Below, in pieces: positions 33,967-46,420 of a DNA stretch of 64,000 bases (within the stretch, counting starts at the first letter, position 1; the number at the start of each line of letters is the position of its first letter). The translations under genes and the position numbers were made by a program. Location: the NCBI GenBank assembly GCA_036873755.1, contig JAVTVY010006821.1, positions 248,001 to 312,000 of the forward strand, written 5' to 3'. The notes beneath the pieces were generated by a model. It searched no databases and was not told the DNA's origin. It saw only the letters and a list, made by a program, of their open reading frames with translations. Source of the stretch: Hanleya hanleyi. Lineage: Eukaryota; Mollusca; Polyplacophora; Lepidopleurida; Hanleyidae.

Positions 33967-36790
33967 GTATATTCATGAATCGTCGAAAGGCATTGACAAT
34001 AACTCTTGTATATACTGAGAAGGAACATTTTTGATAACTGTCAAGCCACGGGATGTTTCCCATAACAATGGATGGCGCTAACTTTTGCCGAAAGCCTACA
34101 TCTGCCTGATGATATACATGTAGGGCTTTCCTTTATATAATTATGTCAGGAATATGCAGAGTATATAAACTCGTGTCGGTTTTCACATCCGACCAGGCTG
34201 CCATACTATAAAGTCTACGAAACTTCGTACTCTCATTCACTGCATTTATCTCCATGATCCTATCAGACTTTTGTATATATTGACATATTTGATGTTGATG
34301 GATTATAACCATGTTGGATATTGTAAAGAAATACCGGTCGTTCCTATATTCACACAATCTTGTCTCCAGGCCATCGTTTTTATTCACAATCTATTATCAC
34401 ATAAAAGTAAGACATTGCTGTATCATAAATGACATGAATTGAATTGCCTGAATATTGGGGATATTTGAGAAGACAAATGGCACGTTTCAGTATAGGAGAC
34501 TATAACCCCTAGTATCTTAACTTTCTTTAAGCTGGGCTATAATATTGTTACCAGCGCCGTTATCACATTATAAGCTTTATTATTGAAATGGCAAACATTT
34601 GTGGATTTCCCCTTACTTTCACTTACCTGGGAGGAAAGATCACCTATTCGGCCTGTCGAGCAATGTTCGTATCGGTACCCTGAATATATCGAACTATGGG
34701 ACAGGCAGCCTATACGATTGGTTCATATTCAGATAATATGCTGGTAGCTGGAAACCGCTGAGCCCGAAATATCCTCTGTAATTTTCATGTAAATCCTCCG
34801 AGTTATAAAAGAGTACTGACAATATTTACGGCGGGTGGCATTTCAGTATTGTCTTCAACAGGAAGTAGTAAAAATGTGCCTTGTTTCAGTCAAATTAGGA
34901 CTGGTTGACGCCGTCTTTTCATACAAGCAAAGTGCATCAGCCGTAGGCCTATAGAGTACGATGAATATGAGAAGCAGCAAAGTATCAAAGCTTCAGCGCG
35001 CCTTTAGAAAATTTACCTCCCTGTATTTTAATCTAAAACACGCCAGTGCTGGAAATACCATGCAGGTCAATTTTTCAATACCCTTCTCTGAGAAACGGTA
35101 AAAAAAAACCTGTGGTTTTTGCAAATAGTGCTGGTCAACTGCAGACGTGTTAATCAACTGAACGTTTCATTTATGAATACATCATTCTGTGATTTATTAT
35201 ATCCTATTTGATTCTGTGCAGCGACTCTAAACAAAGCAACATGGAAAAAAATCCGATTTAAAGGTCAGAAATAATTAATCATTTTTCCTGTATTAGACCA
35301 TCCTATATGACTTGGCTCCATCACCATAATCCTACGTTACATACTCCAGACGAATAAATCCAGGTTGACCGGAACTGATTACAATATATAAATAATGTAT
35401 CAATACACAGTGTCAACCAGTACCAATTTGATCCATAACATGCTGATTAGGAGCGACCATTTTTGCATGCTGCCGAGCTGTAGGAAATACTGAATTTCCA
35501 TTGGAAGTAAATATTAACAGTTTTCTAAAATCGCTTGGGTGACTTACCTAAAATATTAAAATAATATTTGAGACATTCTCACCGATTTCCAGTCACTGTT
35601 ACTATATCTTGATATTAACCAATCACAGAGTTAGATGTCGCCACACTCCATCATACTCCCTTTTTGCCTAAAAGCTGAATCTATTTCATTACCGTAGCTG
35701 AAGAACAGCACCGCAAAACAATTTAACGGCTCGCAAAACAATTTAACGTCTGGTAATTTACAGTCTCCACATTCTACCAAAATGTTAACTCTTCAAATGA
35801 CACATTCAGATTTGTTCGGCACTCAAAGAGCCAGGGACACCCGGGCACACATCCGCTTTCAAAATGAGGACCTTTCTGCTTTCACCTGTCAGAGCGCGAA
35901 CAAATATTTTACCTTTATCACTGGAGAGATGTGCAAAACGAGATGGGAAACAGGTTCACAATCTTGACCAAACGGGGGACGTCTTCGGTTGGAGGTGTGT
36001 CTTATGTATGAAGATGTGTATTCATATCAATGTCCTCACTTTGAAATTTTTTATCTCTGATGTAGACTCTAAATGCATACTTTCCTGCTGAGTCCGTGTC
36101 CAATTTCTCTGTTATGAGGTTATTTTTTCTCTGTATACTCTGTAGATGATACCGTTTCACGCTATAGACTACTATGATACTGCGAAAACATTATACAAAG
36201 TACCGATACATTCTGTAATGGTAATCGGGTAAATATGTGGCTTTTATATACGGATATGGAAAGGCAAATGTCCAGCTAATCAGAAACCCGCAGGTATCAA
36301 GCCGAAACCCTAAGTTTTCTAACAAAGAACTCACGTTATCAAAGAGAAAACCGTGGTTTTCGAATCGAGAACTTGAGTTAACGGTCGAAAACTTGGTTAT
36401 CTACCACACAACACTGAGTTTTTATTTACGTGTCTCGAGTTTCTGTTCTCAACACTGAAAACCGCAGTTGTCGGTAGATAACTTACGATTATTATTGGTT
36501 CCTCAATTCAGCCATTTGATGTAGACATTCTCCCATCGTCAGATTTTGTAACCTCCTAACTGTCGGTGTAGATCGGACAGAAGGACTTTACAATTTGATG
36601 CCATGAGAATGTCTATATACAGTCAAATGAAAAGTGCCCAAATATTTACAGGCCTAGTTTTAAATACCGTTAACCAGTCTGCTGATAATCTAGCTCTTGA
36701 CTGCTTGTACAACAGAAGGTCATAAACCACTAAATAATCGCCTTACTTTATATGTAGTAAATTGGCAGAGCACATCTTGAGATAGCTACA
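33967..36790. other. No gene seen
   Basis: Unique, AT-rich sequence. A weak inverted pair lies at about 36395-36480 (GGTTATCTACC against GGTAGATAAC). No coding support. Confidence 0.4.
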
Positions 36791-36792
36791 TT

Positions 36793-36804
36793 CCCTAATG
36801 TTCA
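36793..36804. repeat. SINE target-site duplication, left
   Basis: CCCTAATGTTCA, repeated exactly at 37050-37061; the leading C residues are ambiguous with the SINE tail. Confidence 0.8.
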
Positions 36805-37049
36805 GGGGGCCCTCGGTGGCCGAGTGGTCTAAGGCGCTTCGCTGGTGACCGCTATAGCCTCACACCGCTGAACCGGCACGGGTTCGAGCCCAGCTGGTCC
36901 ATGTGTGAAGTTTGTCAGTTACTTGCCGAAGGGCGGTGGTTCTCTCCGGGTACTCCGGCTTCCTCCACCAACCAAACTGACTGTCACGATATGAGTGAAA
37001 CAAACTTGAGTGTGACATTAAGCCAAATTCCCTCCCTCCCTCCCTCCCT
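36805..37049 (+). mobile_element. tRNA-derived SINE with (TCCC)n tail
   Basis: The head is tRNA-like: A box TGGCCGAGTGGTC at about 36818 and B box GGTTCGAGCCC at about 36881, with spacing suggesting a Leu/Ser-type tRNA ancestor and so an internal Pol III promoter. The body has GGTTCTCTCCGGGTACTCCG and CTTCCTCCACC, a central block I know from several invertebrate SINEs. The 3' end is a run of TCCC units rather than poly(A). A 12-base target duplication flanks it exactly. At about 245 bp it is full length for the class. Mobilisation would depend on a partner LINE. Confidence 0.9.
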
Positions 37050-37061
37050 CCCTAATGTTCA
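37050..37061. repeat. SINE target-site duplication, right
   Basis: CCCTAATGTTCA, the exact partner of 36793-36804. Confidence 0.8.
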
Positions 37062-40000
37062 TCGCGACAAATGACCCACCACACCAGGTAGCCTGGCCTT
37101 TCCGCTCAAAAATATAAAAAAAATTCAGCATACATTTTTTTCGAGATAAGACCCCCAGAAATAGAGCCATCCAGCCCAACACAAGTATATTTGCAGACCT
37201 CGAGATCTTTACAGATTTTTTGCATAAATTCAAGATGGCCGCCAAACCCATCGATCAATAAAAAATAGAACGTCAATGTTTATCTTACACAGCCTGATGT
37301 ACTTTCCTGAAGATGGAAGTGATACATCAAGTTTGAATTTTTTTCTGCTGGCGTTTAATACGATGAAGTAATTTTCGGCCCCGAAATCATTATTTTTGGC
37401 ATCGCCGTGTCCGACAACATATACACGGCCACTTTTCCCGTCGAAAATTTCCCTCAATTATGGATCAACTCCGAAAGAGCTAAATTAGAGATATTTCGAT
37501 CTATTGATCAGGAGTTTCGTTTCGATCGATTCAGTGGTTCCGGAGAAGTAGATCTTGGCATAGATTTTGGCTTACATCCAAGGTAGCCAAGGGGGATGTC
37601 GACCAATCGGCTTCATTAAGGCATATACATTACATTTCATTGAAACCTAATCACCATGTGAAGTTACAGCTTCATCGATCTTGAGGCGTGAAGCCAGCGA
37701 TGGTGAAATATCTGGAGGAAAAACACCTATAATAAGAGATTTCCAGCCAATGGCTTGCAGCCCTAAAACAGAATACTACCATTAATATTAGGTGACTTGG
37801 TCCTCTAATAATATATTTTTGTGTTCAGTCGCTATAAGTAAAACCGTATAATTAACCTGTGTTAAACAATGTGATACACAATGTCCATGCGATCTAAACT
37901 TTTCTGCAAATGGCGGGATGACATGACCTTCCCATACTACGACTACTGTAGCCAGAGTAGCCGTGTCGTACATCCAGGGTCTTAGAGACAGTGTGGGCCG
38001 GAGACCACAGGAATCAATCAAAACCTGTGAATTTTTAACATCCTTGTTTAAAAAGACTATCATTAATAGTTTTAATTCACAACATTCACGTACCATTCAT
38101 GGCCTGGGAGAACAATTCTCCCAATATAGAACTTACCACATAGCACAGGAACAAACACAAATTGAGGGCTTTTTCCTCTTTAAACCTACTTGCACATAAT
38201 GCTAGATGCAACGGATCATGGTCAATTTCAAGAGACATGGGGTCCTCAAAATGTGTGTTTCAACTTTTAGGTTTGACTGGTTTCCATCGTCTTGCACAGT
38301 TAACGTTGAGTCGATTAATGCTAGTCAGCACGAGCAGTGGGTGAGGTACTTGTCTACGTTTCGATGAACTAAATTCGTCAAAAAGAAAATTTGGACAGAT
38401 ACTCTTGTCTTATGCACCAGAACTCATACAAGATCAACACTATGACTTGAGCTACTCAACTTTTAGAAAAAAGATTAAATGTTTAGCTACCAGACAAATT
38501 TTCGACATAACTCCGTCATGGAGTTCATGAGAAAAATAAAAATGTCACCCATGAGAGGTTATCAGAAATGTTCTTTTCTTAAGAGTTTCGGCGTTGGTCT
38601 GATTCCAAGGAGAGAAAAATGCTTCCTGACGTATGGCGTTAGTGCGATATGTCGCCCAGGCCAGATTGAACTAATTTAGTCGCCATTTAACCAACCACAT
38701 ATTTAGTGTATAGTTAGAAATGCGACCAACAGTATACAACTAATGAGCTCAACCATAAAACCACCACATTTGACCGTGTCTGAGATAACTCAAGCCTATC
38801 ATCGTCTTTAAGATTTGGATACAATGTTACCGATTTGCAATTGTAATCAACCACAAAGCCCAGTATCTATTGAAGTTTACGAAAATGGAAATCGCAGCCA
38901 TGGATGGGAAACTTTTTTTGCGAATGACGATTGACAGTCGTATAGCAGCTAGATGGTTAGTATGTGTTACTAGCATTTCCAACATCTCCAAAACACATCA
39001 ATAGTGTCCAGTTTTGCATCTGCTACTCTGAAAACATGGATCAAGCACTGGAGTGCTGAATATAATGTACTCTAGGATCCCAAATGGTTCAGGGTTCGCA
39101 ACTCGCAGGCAAAGTTTTACACCTCTGCGATACTGTTGTGAATTCCTCTAAAGTACAATCGAAACAATGGTCAGGAATATATTTGATGACGCTGAAACCA
39201 TGATACGTTTGGCTTTAGCAAACACTGATACGGAATTCATGTTTCTGATTGGCATCGGTGCTGCTGAAGGAATCTACGCACAAATAGCCGGCCCATCCCA
39301 ATTGTTTTTGGTCGTGTTGATACTTTCTACGATGCTATCCATAAGAATTATAGAGTGTGGTTTTTTTTTATTCGAGGTAACACGGTATTCTTGCGATATA
39401 TCCTTCAATATACGCTAACACTTACCTGTCAAAAAAGCAGCGTTATCGTAATGAGTTTGAAGCAAAATCACAGAAGGATCTTCGTCGAATCCGAATGGGA
39501 AATCCGCCTGACGATCGGTAAAGTAGAATGGCTGTCAATAATATAGAAACAAAATATGTGTGTTGGTATGATGGAGTGGCTCAATCAGAAAATTGCAAGT
39601 CACAACTAGGTGGTTCTATCTCGGTCTTACTTGGTGCGAATCTCTTAGAATAAGGCATCTGAAGTGTAATTTACAATCATTATGTCGGTTGTCCAATTCC
39701 AAGTAGCTGAGAAAGTGGCCTGTCCACCTGTCCAGTCAGCATATTCATGCTTTCGTTTTCTATCGGTCAGTGAACCAGCATAGTCAGCATCGAGTCCATC
39801 AATGAAACGTAAATAATCTATGAGACACCCAACTCTATCGCTGAAGTTGACATGTTTCACCGCAGTTAAATTCATATTTATATTTAAACCTTGTCAAAAA
39901 GTTTGATATTATTTGGCAAATGCGTCCGTTCATAAGTGGTGAAGGCGGCAAAAATATATTCGCTGGATGCTTCTTTTTCGCCGTTTCGGAAATGACAGAT

Positions 40001-40200
40001 TGTTGTTCTTCTTTCCTAGTTTTATATTACAAAATCGCAAGAAAACGATTCTCAGTAACATATGCCTTAATTAAAACTTATGTTCTAAATAAAACACCAT
40101 CACTCGGATCGTATACCTCGCCACCTATAGCACACGCAAATATGGCTGAAAGGCACGATCATCACAGGAATGTCCTTGACCAACGGTTTCATTGCTCACA
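37062..40200. other. No gene seen
   Basis: Mostly unique sequence. A minus-strand frame at 37018-37251 with an AAGATGGCCGCC block resembles dispersed repeat sequence. Short plus-strand frames at 37963, 38479, 39167 and 39920 have no domain, promoter or splice support. Confidence 0.35.
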
Positions 40201-40211
40201 GGTGGATAACA

Positions 40212-41155
40212 GGCATGCAGAAGGATGTGATGGACCAAGGGTTCGTGTCTAGGTTGGATCACTGGCTCAAACTATTGAGAAAAGTGAGAATAGTACAGGC
40301 ATATAGAAGGATGTGATGGACCAAGGGTTCGTGTCTAGGTTGGATCACTGGCTCAAACTATTGAGAGAAGTGAGAATAATACAGGCATATAGAAGGATGT
40401 GATGGGCCAAGGGTTCGTGTCTAGGTTGGATCACTGGCTCAAATTATTGAGAGAAGTGAGAATAGTACAGGCATATAGAAGGATGTGATGGACCAAGGGT
40501 TCGTGTCTAGGTTGGATCACTGGCTCAAACTATTGAGAGAAGTGAGAATAGTACAGGCATAAAGAAGGATGTGATAGACCAAGGGTTCGTGTCTAGGTTC
40601 GATCACTGGCTCAAACTATTGAGAGAAGTGAGAATAGTACAGGCATATAGAAGGATGTGATGGACCAAGGGTTCGTGTCTAGGTTCGATCATTGGCTCAA
40701 ACTATTGAGAGAAGTGAGAATAGTACAGGCATATAAAAGGATGTGATGGACCAAGGGTTCGTGTCTAGGTTCGATCATGGCTCAAACTATTGAGAGAAGT
40801 GAGAATAGTACAGGCATAAAGAAGGATGTGATAGACCAAGGGTTCGTGTCTAGGTTCGATCACTGGCTCAAACTATTGAGAGAAGTGAGAATAGTACAGG
40901 CATATAGAAGGATGTGATGGACCAAGGGTTCGTGTCTAGGTTCGATCATTGGCTCAAACTATTGAGAGAAGTGAGAATAGTACAGGCATATAAAAGGATG
41001 TGATGGACCAAGGGTTCGTGTCTAGGTTCGATCATTGGCTCAAACTATTGAGAGAAGTGAGAATAGTACAGGCATATAGAAGGATGTGATGGACCAAGGG
41101 TTCGTGTCTAGGTTCGATCACTGGCTCAAACTATTGAGAGAAGTGAGAATAGTAC
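40212..41155. repeat. 86-bp minisatellite, 11 units
   Basis: Unit contains AGGATGTGATGGACCAAGGG and TCGTGTCTAGGTT, with starts at about 40221, 40307, 40393 and so on, every 86 bp (one unit of 85). Variant order shows a three-unit higher-order repeat: GATAGACC, ATAGAAGG, ATAAAAGG units at about 40560-40815 repeat at about 40816-41072. Confidence 0.95.
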
Positions 41156-41159
41156 ATTT

Positions 41160-42457
41160 ACATTATATCCATGCAGCTACACGTATTAGACGATGTGGGA
41201 TGGAGTGTGACCTCTTGAAAGAGTTCATTTGCAGCAGTAAAATAACTTTCTCGTATCACACTATTATCCCAGTTAATGAACACATGATAGTTTCTTTCAA
41301 GGAAGGAGAAGAACGATAGACAATTTTCAGCGATGCAATTAAGAATAGTAGGCTCCCATCTTCAAATCCATACCAATGACAAGAAATTTTCTGACAGAAT
41401 CAATTTCCTGGTCGATTTTTACATTTGGTTACGTTACATTTTAGATTATGACTTTTCATTTCGACATCATGGATAAAACATAAGTCCGATATACAGTAAT
41501 GAACCTTCAATTAATATAGAATTTCCGCGTCCATAATCTAAAAACCTTGTTCATACGACAGATTTAACGCCAAATTTCCAGATAAATGTACACATAAACT
41601 GGTTCCCGAAAGTGAGAATCGGTCAACATTTTTCAATGATGCCAGAAAGATTTCACGATGTTTTGATTATCAATGCACATGGGTGGTAAATTTTCTAATT
41701 TCCAAAAGATTTTCAAGAGTCGTCTTCCAAAGTATGACGTATCTCAGTCACGCTTCGAATGTGACTGTTTACATGAGCAACATGAAGTTCTGAAGGTTCA
41801 TGAGGTTCATACGTCCTCTAGCCCCTGGGTTCCTTTTTTCATGGGAACTCCTTTTCCTGTTTAATCATCTGTACTTCATTAAATGTTTGAGAAAATTCCA
41901 CACTCAACTGGCTAATGTTCGAATCTACTGCCAGTTCGATCTCTTTCTTGGAGGAGTCAACTTTACGTAACAGTTCATCCAACTTTTCCGTTATGGATTG
42001 ATTATCCATATCAACTTATGCCAACCACATCCAACAAAGCTCAATAACATATGATAAACGCGGCTATGCTCCGATAAATCCCAGTAATTTTAACTCAAGA
42101 AGTACAGATTCCGCCAGTACCGCAGAAGAGAATGGTCTATACTGCCTAAACAAGTACTATTCAAGTCATCAAAGTCGCGAATACTGTGCTAAAACAAAAA
42201 ACTCTACCAAGCGCAATATACTTTCTGAACAAAACACTAATCAATCCATGAAAAAGGCGCGACTACAGCTCACAACAATGAACTCTTTGTACAAGTTTTT
42301 GGGCTTGGATTATGTAGTCACACTTTGAACATTTTAGGCGTTCCCTCCATGCTATCCGCGCTGTTGTTCAGTCCCTTCATCCCATGCTAATTTCCCATGG
42401 CAGGTAGAAATGTGGGCCATGTGCTCCCTGAATGATTCATTGAAGATATCTGAAGTT
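41160..42457. other. No gene; dispersed repeat copy 4 at 41515-41830
   Basis: Contains the fourth and longest-matching copy of the dispersed family seen at 1325-1665, in the same orientation. The rest is unique up to the Polinton target site. Confidence 0.45.
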
Positions 42458-42463
42458 AGCTGT
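42458..42463. repeat. Polinton target-site duplication, left
   Basis: AGCTGT, immediately before the TIR; repeated at 56324-56329. Six-base duplications are diagnostic of Maverick/Polinton integration. Confidence 0.95.
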
Positions 42464-42935
42464 AGTAGAATGTAATAGGGGGGTTCGAGGACAGGGAAGC
42501 CGGGAAGCCGATGACGTCATAAGTAGGTCGAGGTGACGTCATGAATAGGTCGAAGCCGTGCGGTGTTCGTCTATCGATAGTGTCACGAACATAGCCCAAG
42601 GGGGTTGTAGGTCAACGTCTGTTCACTGGTAAAAAATAAATTAAAAAACAATTAAAAAAAGTAGGTCAATATACGAGGACAGTTCTGGGACAAAAAACAA
42701 ATTAAAAACAATTATAAACGTGTTGCGAGGTTGTAGGTCTGTTCAGCGGACCGTGTCTATAGCTTTTTTGCGGTATGGTCTATTTATGGAGCCATACTTA
42801 TAGCCCGAAGGTGCGGTGTTCATCGTCTATATATAGAGCTATAACCCGGAGGTGCGGTGTTCACCGAACCGTGACTATAGCGTGTGAAGTGTTCGCGGTG
42901 TTCTATATCCGTTCAGCGGTCCGTGTTTATAATTA
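42464..42935 (+). repeat. Polinton left terminal inverted repeat
   Basis: 42464-42629 matches the reverse complement of the right end with few differences. Matching resumes at about 42860-42935 after about 230 bases of extra, repetitive sequence not present on the right. It includes TGACGTCA twice. Confidence 0.9.
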
Positions 42936-43143
42936 GCGATGGAGCGTGACTAATGAAAGCCCGCGGCTAATTCGAGAAGTTTGCGTATAGAACACGGTGA
43001 TTACGTTCCGCACCACTCGACGTCTCATCTTACACATCTGGTAATCAATCAAACTAAGAATATACTCGTAGTCTATAGTTAGAAAAAAAATATATATATA
43101 AGGACAATTCTGAAACAGGGAAGCCGGGAAGCCGATGAAGTAG

Positions 43144-43557
43144 ATCGGTGGAGCGTGACTAATGAAAGCAGGCGGCGTTCCATATCTGTTCAGCGGACCG
43201 TGTCTATAGCCGGAGGACATATATGGCATTGTTTGACTATTATAAAACGACACTACGTCTCGCACGAATGATTTTAATTATTACTGTCACTCATCTTCCA
43301 CACTGGTCATAAATTCCTCGCGGAGTTCTCGAATCATCTATTTGCCCTTATCGATGGAGCGTGACTAATGAAAGCAGGCGGCGTTCCATATCTGTTCAGC
43401 GGACCGTGTCTATAGCCGGAGGACATATATGGCATTGTTTGAGTCTATTATAAAACGACACTACGTCTCGCACGAATGATTTTAATTATTACTGTCACTC
43501 ATCTTCCACACTGGTGATAAATTCCTCGCGGTGTTCTCGAATCATCTATTTGCCCTT
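43144..43557. repeat. Subterminal tandem duplication, about 205 bp x2
   Basis: A unit starting ATCGRTGGAGCGTGACTAAT recurs at 43144 and 43350. Each carries a TIR-derived GTTCAGCGGACCGTGTCTAT segment and a block ending CATCTATTTGCCCTT. A further partial copy begins near 42938. Confidence 0.9.
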
Positions 43558-43559
43558 TG

Positions 43560-44410
43560 AAGGTGACATCAGCTCTATTTTTAGACTCAACTAATGGTAT
43601 ATTTAAGGAGCTTGATAACACCTTTCTCTTAATATAAAATAGCTTGTGACAACGTCGAAAAGACATACGTACATTAAGAGGATGAACTGAGGACTACCTT
43701 CAAACGATTATTATGGGTAAGCTTTTCAGCACATTTGGTTTTCCTCATAGGTTAAGAGCCTATTGCTAAACTTATGCTATGTGGAGTTTTTCCTTACATG
43801 GGTAGAGGACATTTCCTTATTTACATAGGTAGAGTATCCAAACGGACATCCTCCGCGGCTTATCCGTAAAGTTAATTCAATTTAAGGTGAACCGCTTTGT
43901 TGACTAAGATCTCTCACTCACCGGAACCGTGAAAAAGGGTTCAGTGTGGATACCAATTTCGACATACCCCCTGACGTCATAGCGAAGTCAGCCAACTAGG
44001 AGCGCGATTTATAACCTTATGATGCTTTTGATACTCAGTCATACGAGACGACGAATGATTTATAACATATCTAGGTGACATACCATACTAGTCTTCCAGA
44101 TATTCACATCATTATTATCAAGCGGACGATATATATATATGTAAGTCCAAACACGCTTTAATCATAATCAGGACGTGTATGACACCATTCTCAATGCGAC
44201 CTAAGCAGTCAAGCGAATTACGACTAGATATATATTGCAAAGGTATGTAAGGTATAATGAGTGTTACAAGGATACACTTCGTCACGCACGAGTGGTTGTA
44301 GCCCGAGGGCAACTGCGGCGATGTTTGATATATACTTCGTCACGCACGATTGGTTGGTTCACTGAGGCGGCTATGTTTTCCCGTAAACTTCATTAAGATA
44401 TACTCGATAA
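43560..44410. other. Polinton left non-coding region
   Basis: No long ORF. There is a TATA-like TATATTTAAG at about 43598 and, at 43713, ATGG followed by GTAAGC, which could be a first-exon start with a splice donor. No matching downstream exon was found; read through without splicing it gives only an 18-codon ORF starting MGKLFS. Confidence 0.35.
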
Positions 44411-44417
44411 ATAGACA

Positions 44418-45250
44418 GAATCCGTAATTATACGCCTAAAGCCTAGAAATTTCATTTCAGACCAAAACAATTTTTCGATTTTTTTTTTCTTTTTGACTCG
44501 ATTTTCGTCGAATTTTCCATAAATTACCCATGGCGATATCTCGGGAACTAAGAATGATAGCGACTCGCGGCTTACGGCGTCGTATTCCTCTCGTATAGAT
44601 GCGCGATAAATGTCCTATGCAATTCTATCGCCCGACGGTAACTTTCGCCGCAATTAGACGATAATGGGTGTCACGTGATTCGGGGATTTCTCGAGAAATA
44701 AGCGACATACGGGCTCATGGTTTGCAGCGTTGTATTCCTCGTATAGGGGTCTACCGTAAAGGTCCTATACGAACTTATCGTATCTCCGTAAGTTTCGCCG
44801 CTATTCGGCGTCGAAATATGCTCTGTTTACTAGAATCTGTAAATGTACGCCTAAAACCTAGAAATTTCGTTTTCGACCAAAAAAAAATTCCGTTTTTTTT
44901 TTATTTTTTTTTTTTTTTTTGGACGACCGATTTTCGTCGAATTTTCCATAAATTACCCATGGCGATATCTCGGGAAGTAAGACGCATACAGACTCGCGGC
45001 TTACGGCGTTGTATTCCTCTCGTATAGATGCGCGATAAAGGTCCTATGCAATCCTATCGCCCGGCGGTAACTGTCGCCGCAATTATGCGATAATGGGTGC
45101 CACGTGATTCGCCGATTTCTCGAGAAATAAGCGACATACGTGCACGCGGTTTGTGGCGTTGTATGTCGAGATCTACCGTAAAGATCCTATAAGAATTTAT
45201 CGTATCTCCGTAAGTTTCGCCGCTATTCGGCGTCGAAATACGCTCTGTTT
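44418..45250. repeat. 415-bp direct duplication with internal half-repeats
   Basis: 44418-44832 and 44833-45250 are homologous (GAATCYGTAA, CCTAGAAATTTC, a poly-T tract, TTTTCGTCGAATTTTCCATA, and so on). Each half again contains two diverged units of about 165 bp marked by GATATCTCGGGAA / GATTTCTCGAGAA and TTTCGCCGC, so the block is an ancestral unit repeated four times. It lies directly upstream of the polymerase gene's first exon. Confidence 0.85.
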
Positions 45251-45412
45251 ACTTACTTATCCCGATATGGCTTCTATAGAATTTATACCATAAGAATGTC
45301 GACGAGAAAAATAGGACGACCGGAAGTGACATCTATAAAACAGAAAAGCCTCCATAAAGGCGGTCATTTGACAGTCATACGTCATTATCACCTCCATATT
45401 TCAGCGAACAAC

Positions 45413-45785
45413 ATGGATGATTCCAGTCTCGAATCCTTTACCAATGTTGAACATCTTAACGCTTGGGCTGAAAGATATGGACGTTCGAACGATGATGCCG
45501 TCAACCTTCGACGAATTCAACTGCTGGCGGAATCACTCGGTCGTCTCGTCCCCAACACAACGGCCACCAGAATCCAGTGCGATCTTTGCACTAAAACATT
45601 TACCGGTAGGAGGAACATGCTACAGCATAAACGTAGGAACCACGGCAGTCATTCACTGTTGTGCACTGTATGCTGTAAAACGTTCTCCCGACAGGATAGA
45701 CTAGAAGAACACCAGCATGTTCATTCGAGGAAACGCCATGCGGAAACAACCAGCCATGACGGGGTGAAATGTCCGAGGAAAAACG
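45413..45785 (+). CDS. Polymerase gene exon 1: two C2H2 zinc fingers
   Basis: The ATG at 45413 opens MDDSSLESFTNVEHL; the upstream in-frame ATG at 45296 is possible but adds a basic stretch of low quality. Two C2H2 fingers follow: CDLCTKTFTGRRNMLQHKRR with a further H, and CTVCCKTFSRQDRLEEHQHV with a further H. The exon ends at a GTAAG donor at 45786. The ATPase gene in the same element starts with a very similar finger, suggesting exchange or shared targeting. If read through without splicing, the frame ends at 45826. Confidence 0.7.
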
Positions 45786-46012
45786 GTAAGTGTAATATTC
45801 ATTCTTACAGGAAGTTACTTCGGTAGCATAAGTTCCATGCACATTCAGGGTCCAAGGTCGTAAGAAGGAGCACTATAAGCATCTATACCACCAGACACTC
45901 CGAATAATTAATCTACTCGCAGCGCCTAAAACAACACTGTACATACTATATGTCGTTAGCGGTCATCAGTTATACGTTTCACCACTCTATGGTATATATT
46001 TATTTTAATCAG

Positions 46013-46078
46013 ATCAACTTGCGGTGGCATCTTGTTCGTCGTCCTGTGGTTCAGATCTCCAGCCAGCGCAAAATACAG
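46013..46078 (+). CDS. Polymerase gene exon 2 (66 bp)
   Basis: A small exon with acceptor ATTTTAATCAG before it and donor GTAACTTA after it. It is free of stops in the phase set by exon 1, and it delivers exactly the phase used by exon 3. It encodes a Ser/Cys/Gln-rich linker. The agreement of phase at both ends is the main evidence. Confidence 0.6.
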
Positions 46079-46420
46079 GTAACTTACCGGGGATACTAAC
46101 GTCTAACGATAGGGTTCATTAGCTATACCTCTCAACCCAGAGGAGAGGAGAAACTAATAGTTCTGGTCGACTAACCCACTCTCGAATTTGAACTATGATT
46201 GATGAATAAATATCGAATAGCATAACATACGAATAGCAAATATATAGCATCGCTTGAATTTTAACTATGCTCATTTCGATAATCATGGTTATATAGCATA
46301 ACTTCGAGATATGTTCACGAAGGAAACTTTACTACCTACTTCATGAAAGTAGCTCGGCGGCTTGTGGCTGATTGAACGTGACGATTATCAAATATGTAAC
46401 ATTCACAATTATATCTCCAG

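Noticed and set aside
36809..36892. Functional tRNA-Leu/Ser gene
   Set aside because: A and B boxes are present, but the sequence continues into a SINE body with target duplications and there is no convincing cloverleaf; it is the SINE head.
45786..45810. 25-nt intron in polymerase exon 1 (GTAAG to TTACAG)
   Set aside because: Too short for a spliceosomal intron; the acceptor at 46012 gives a phase-consistent exon instead.
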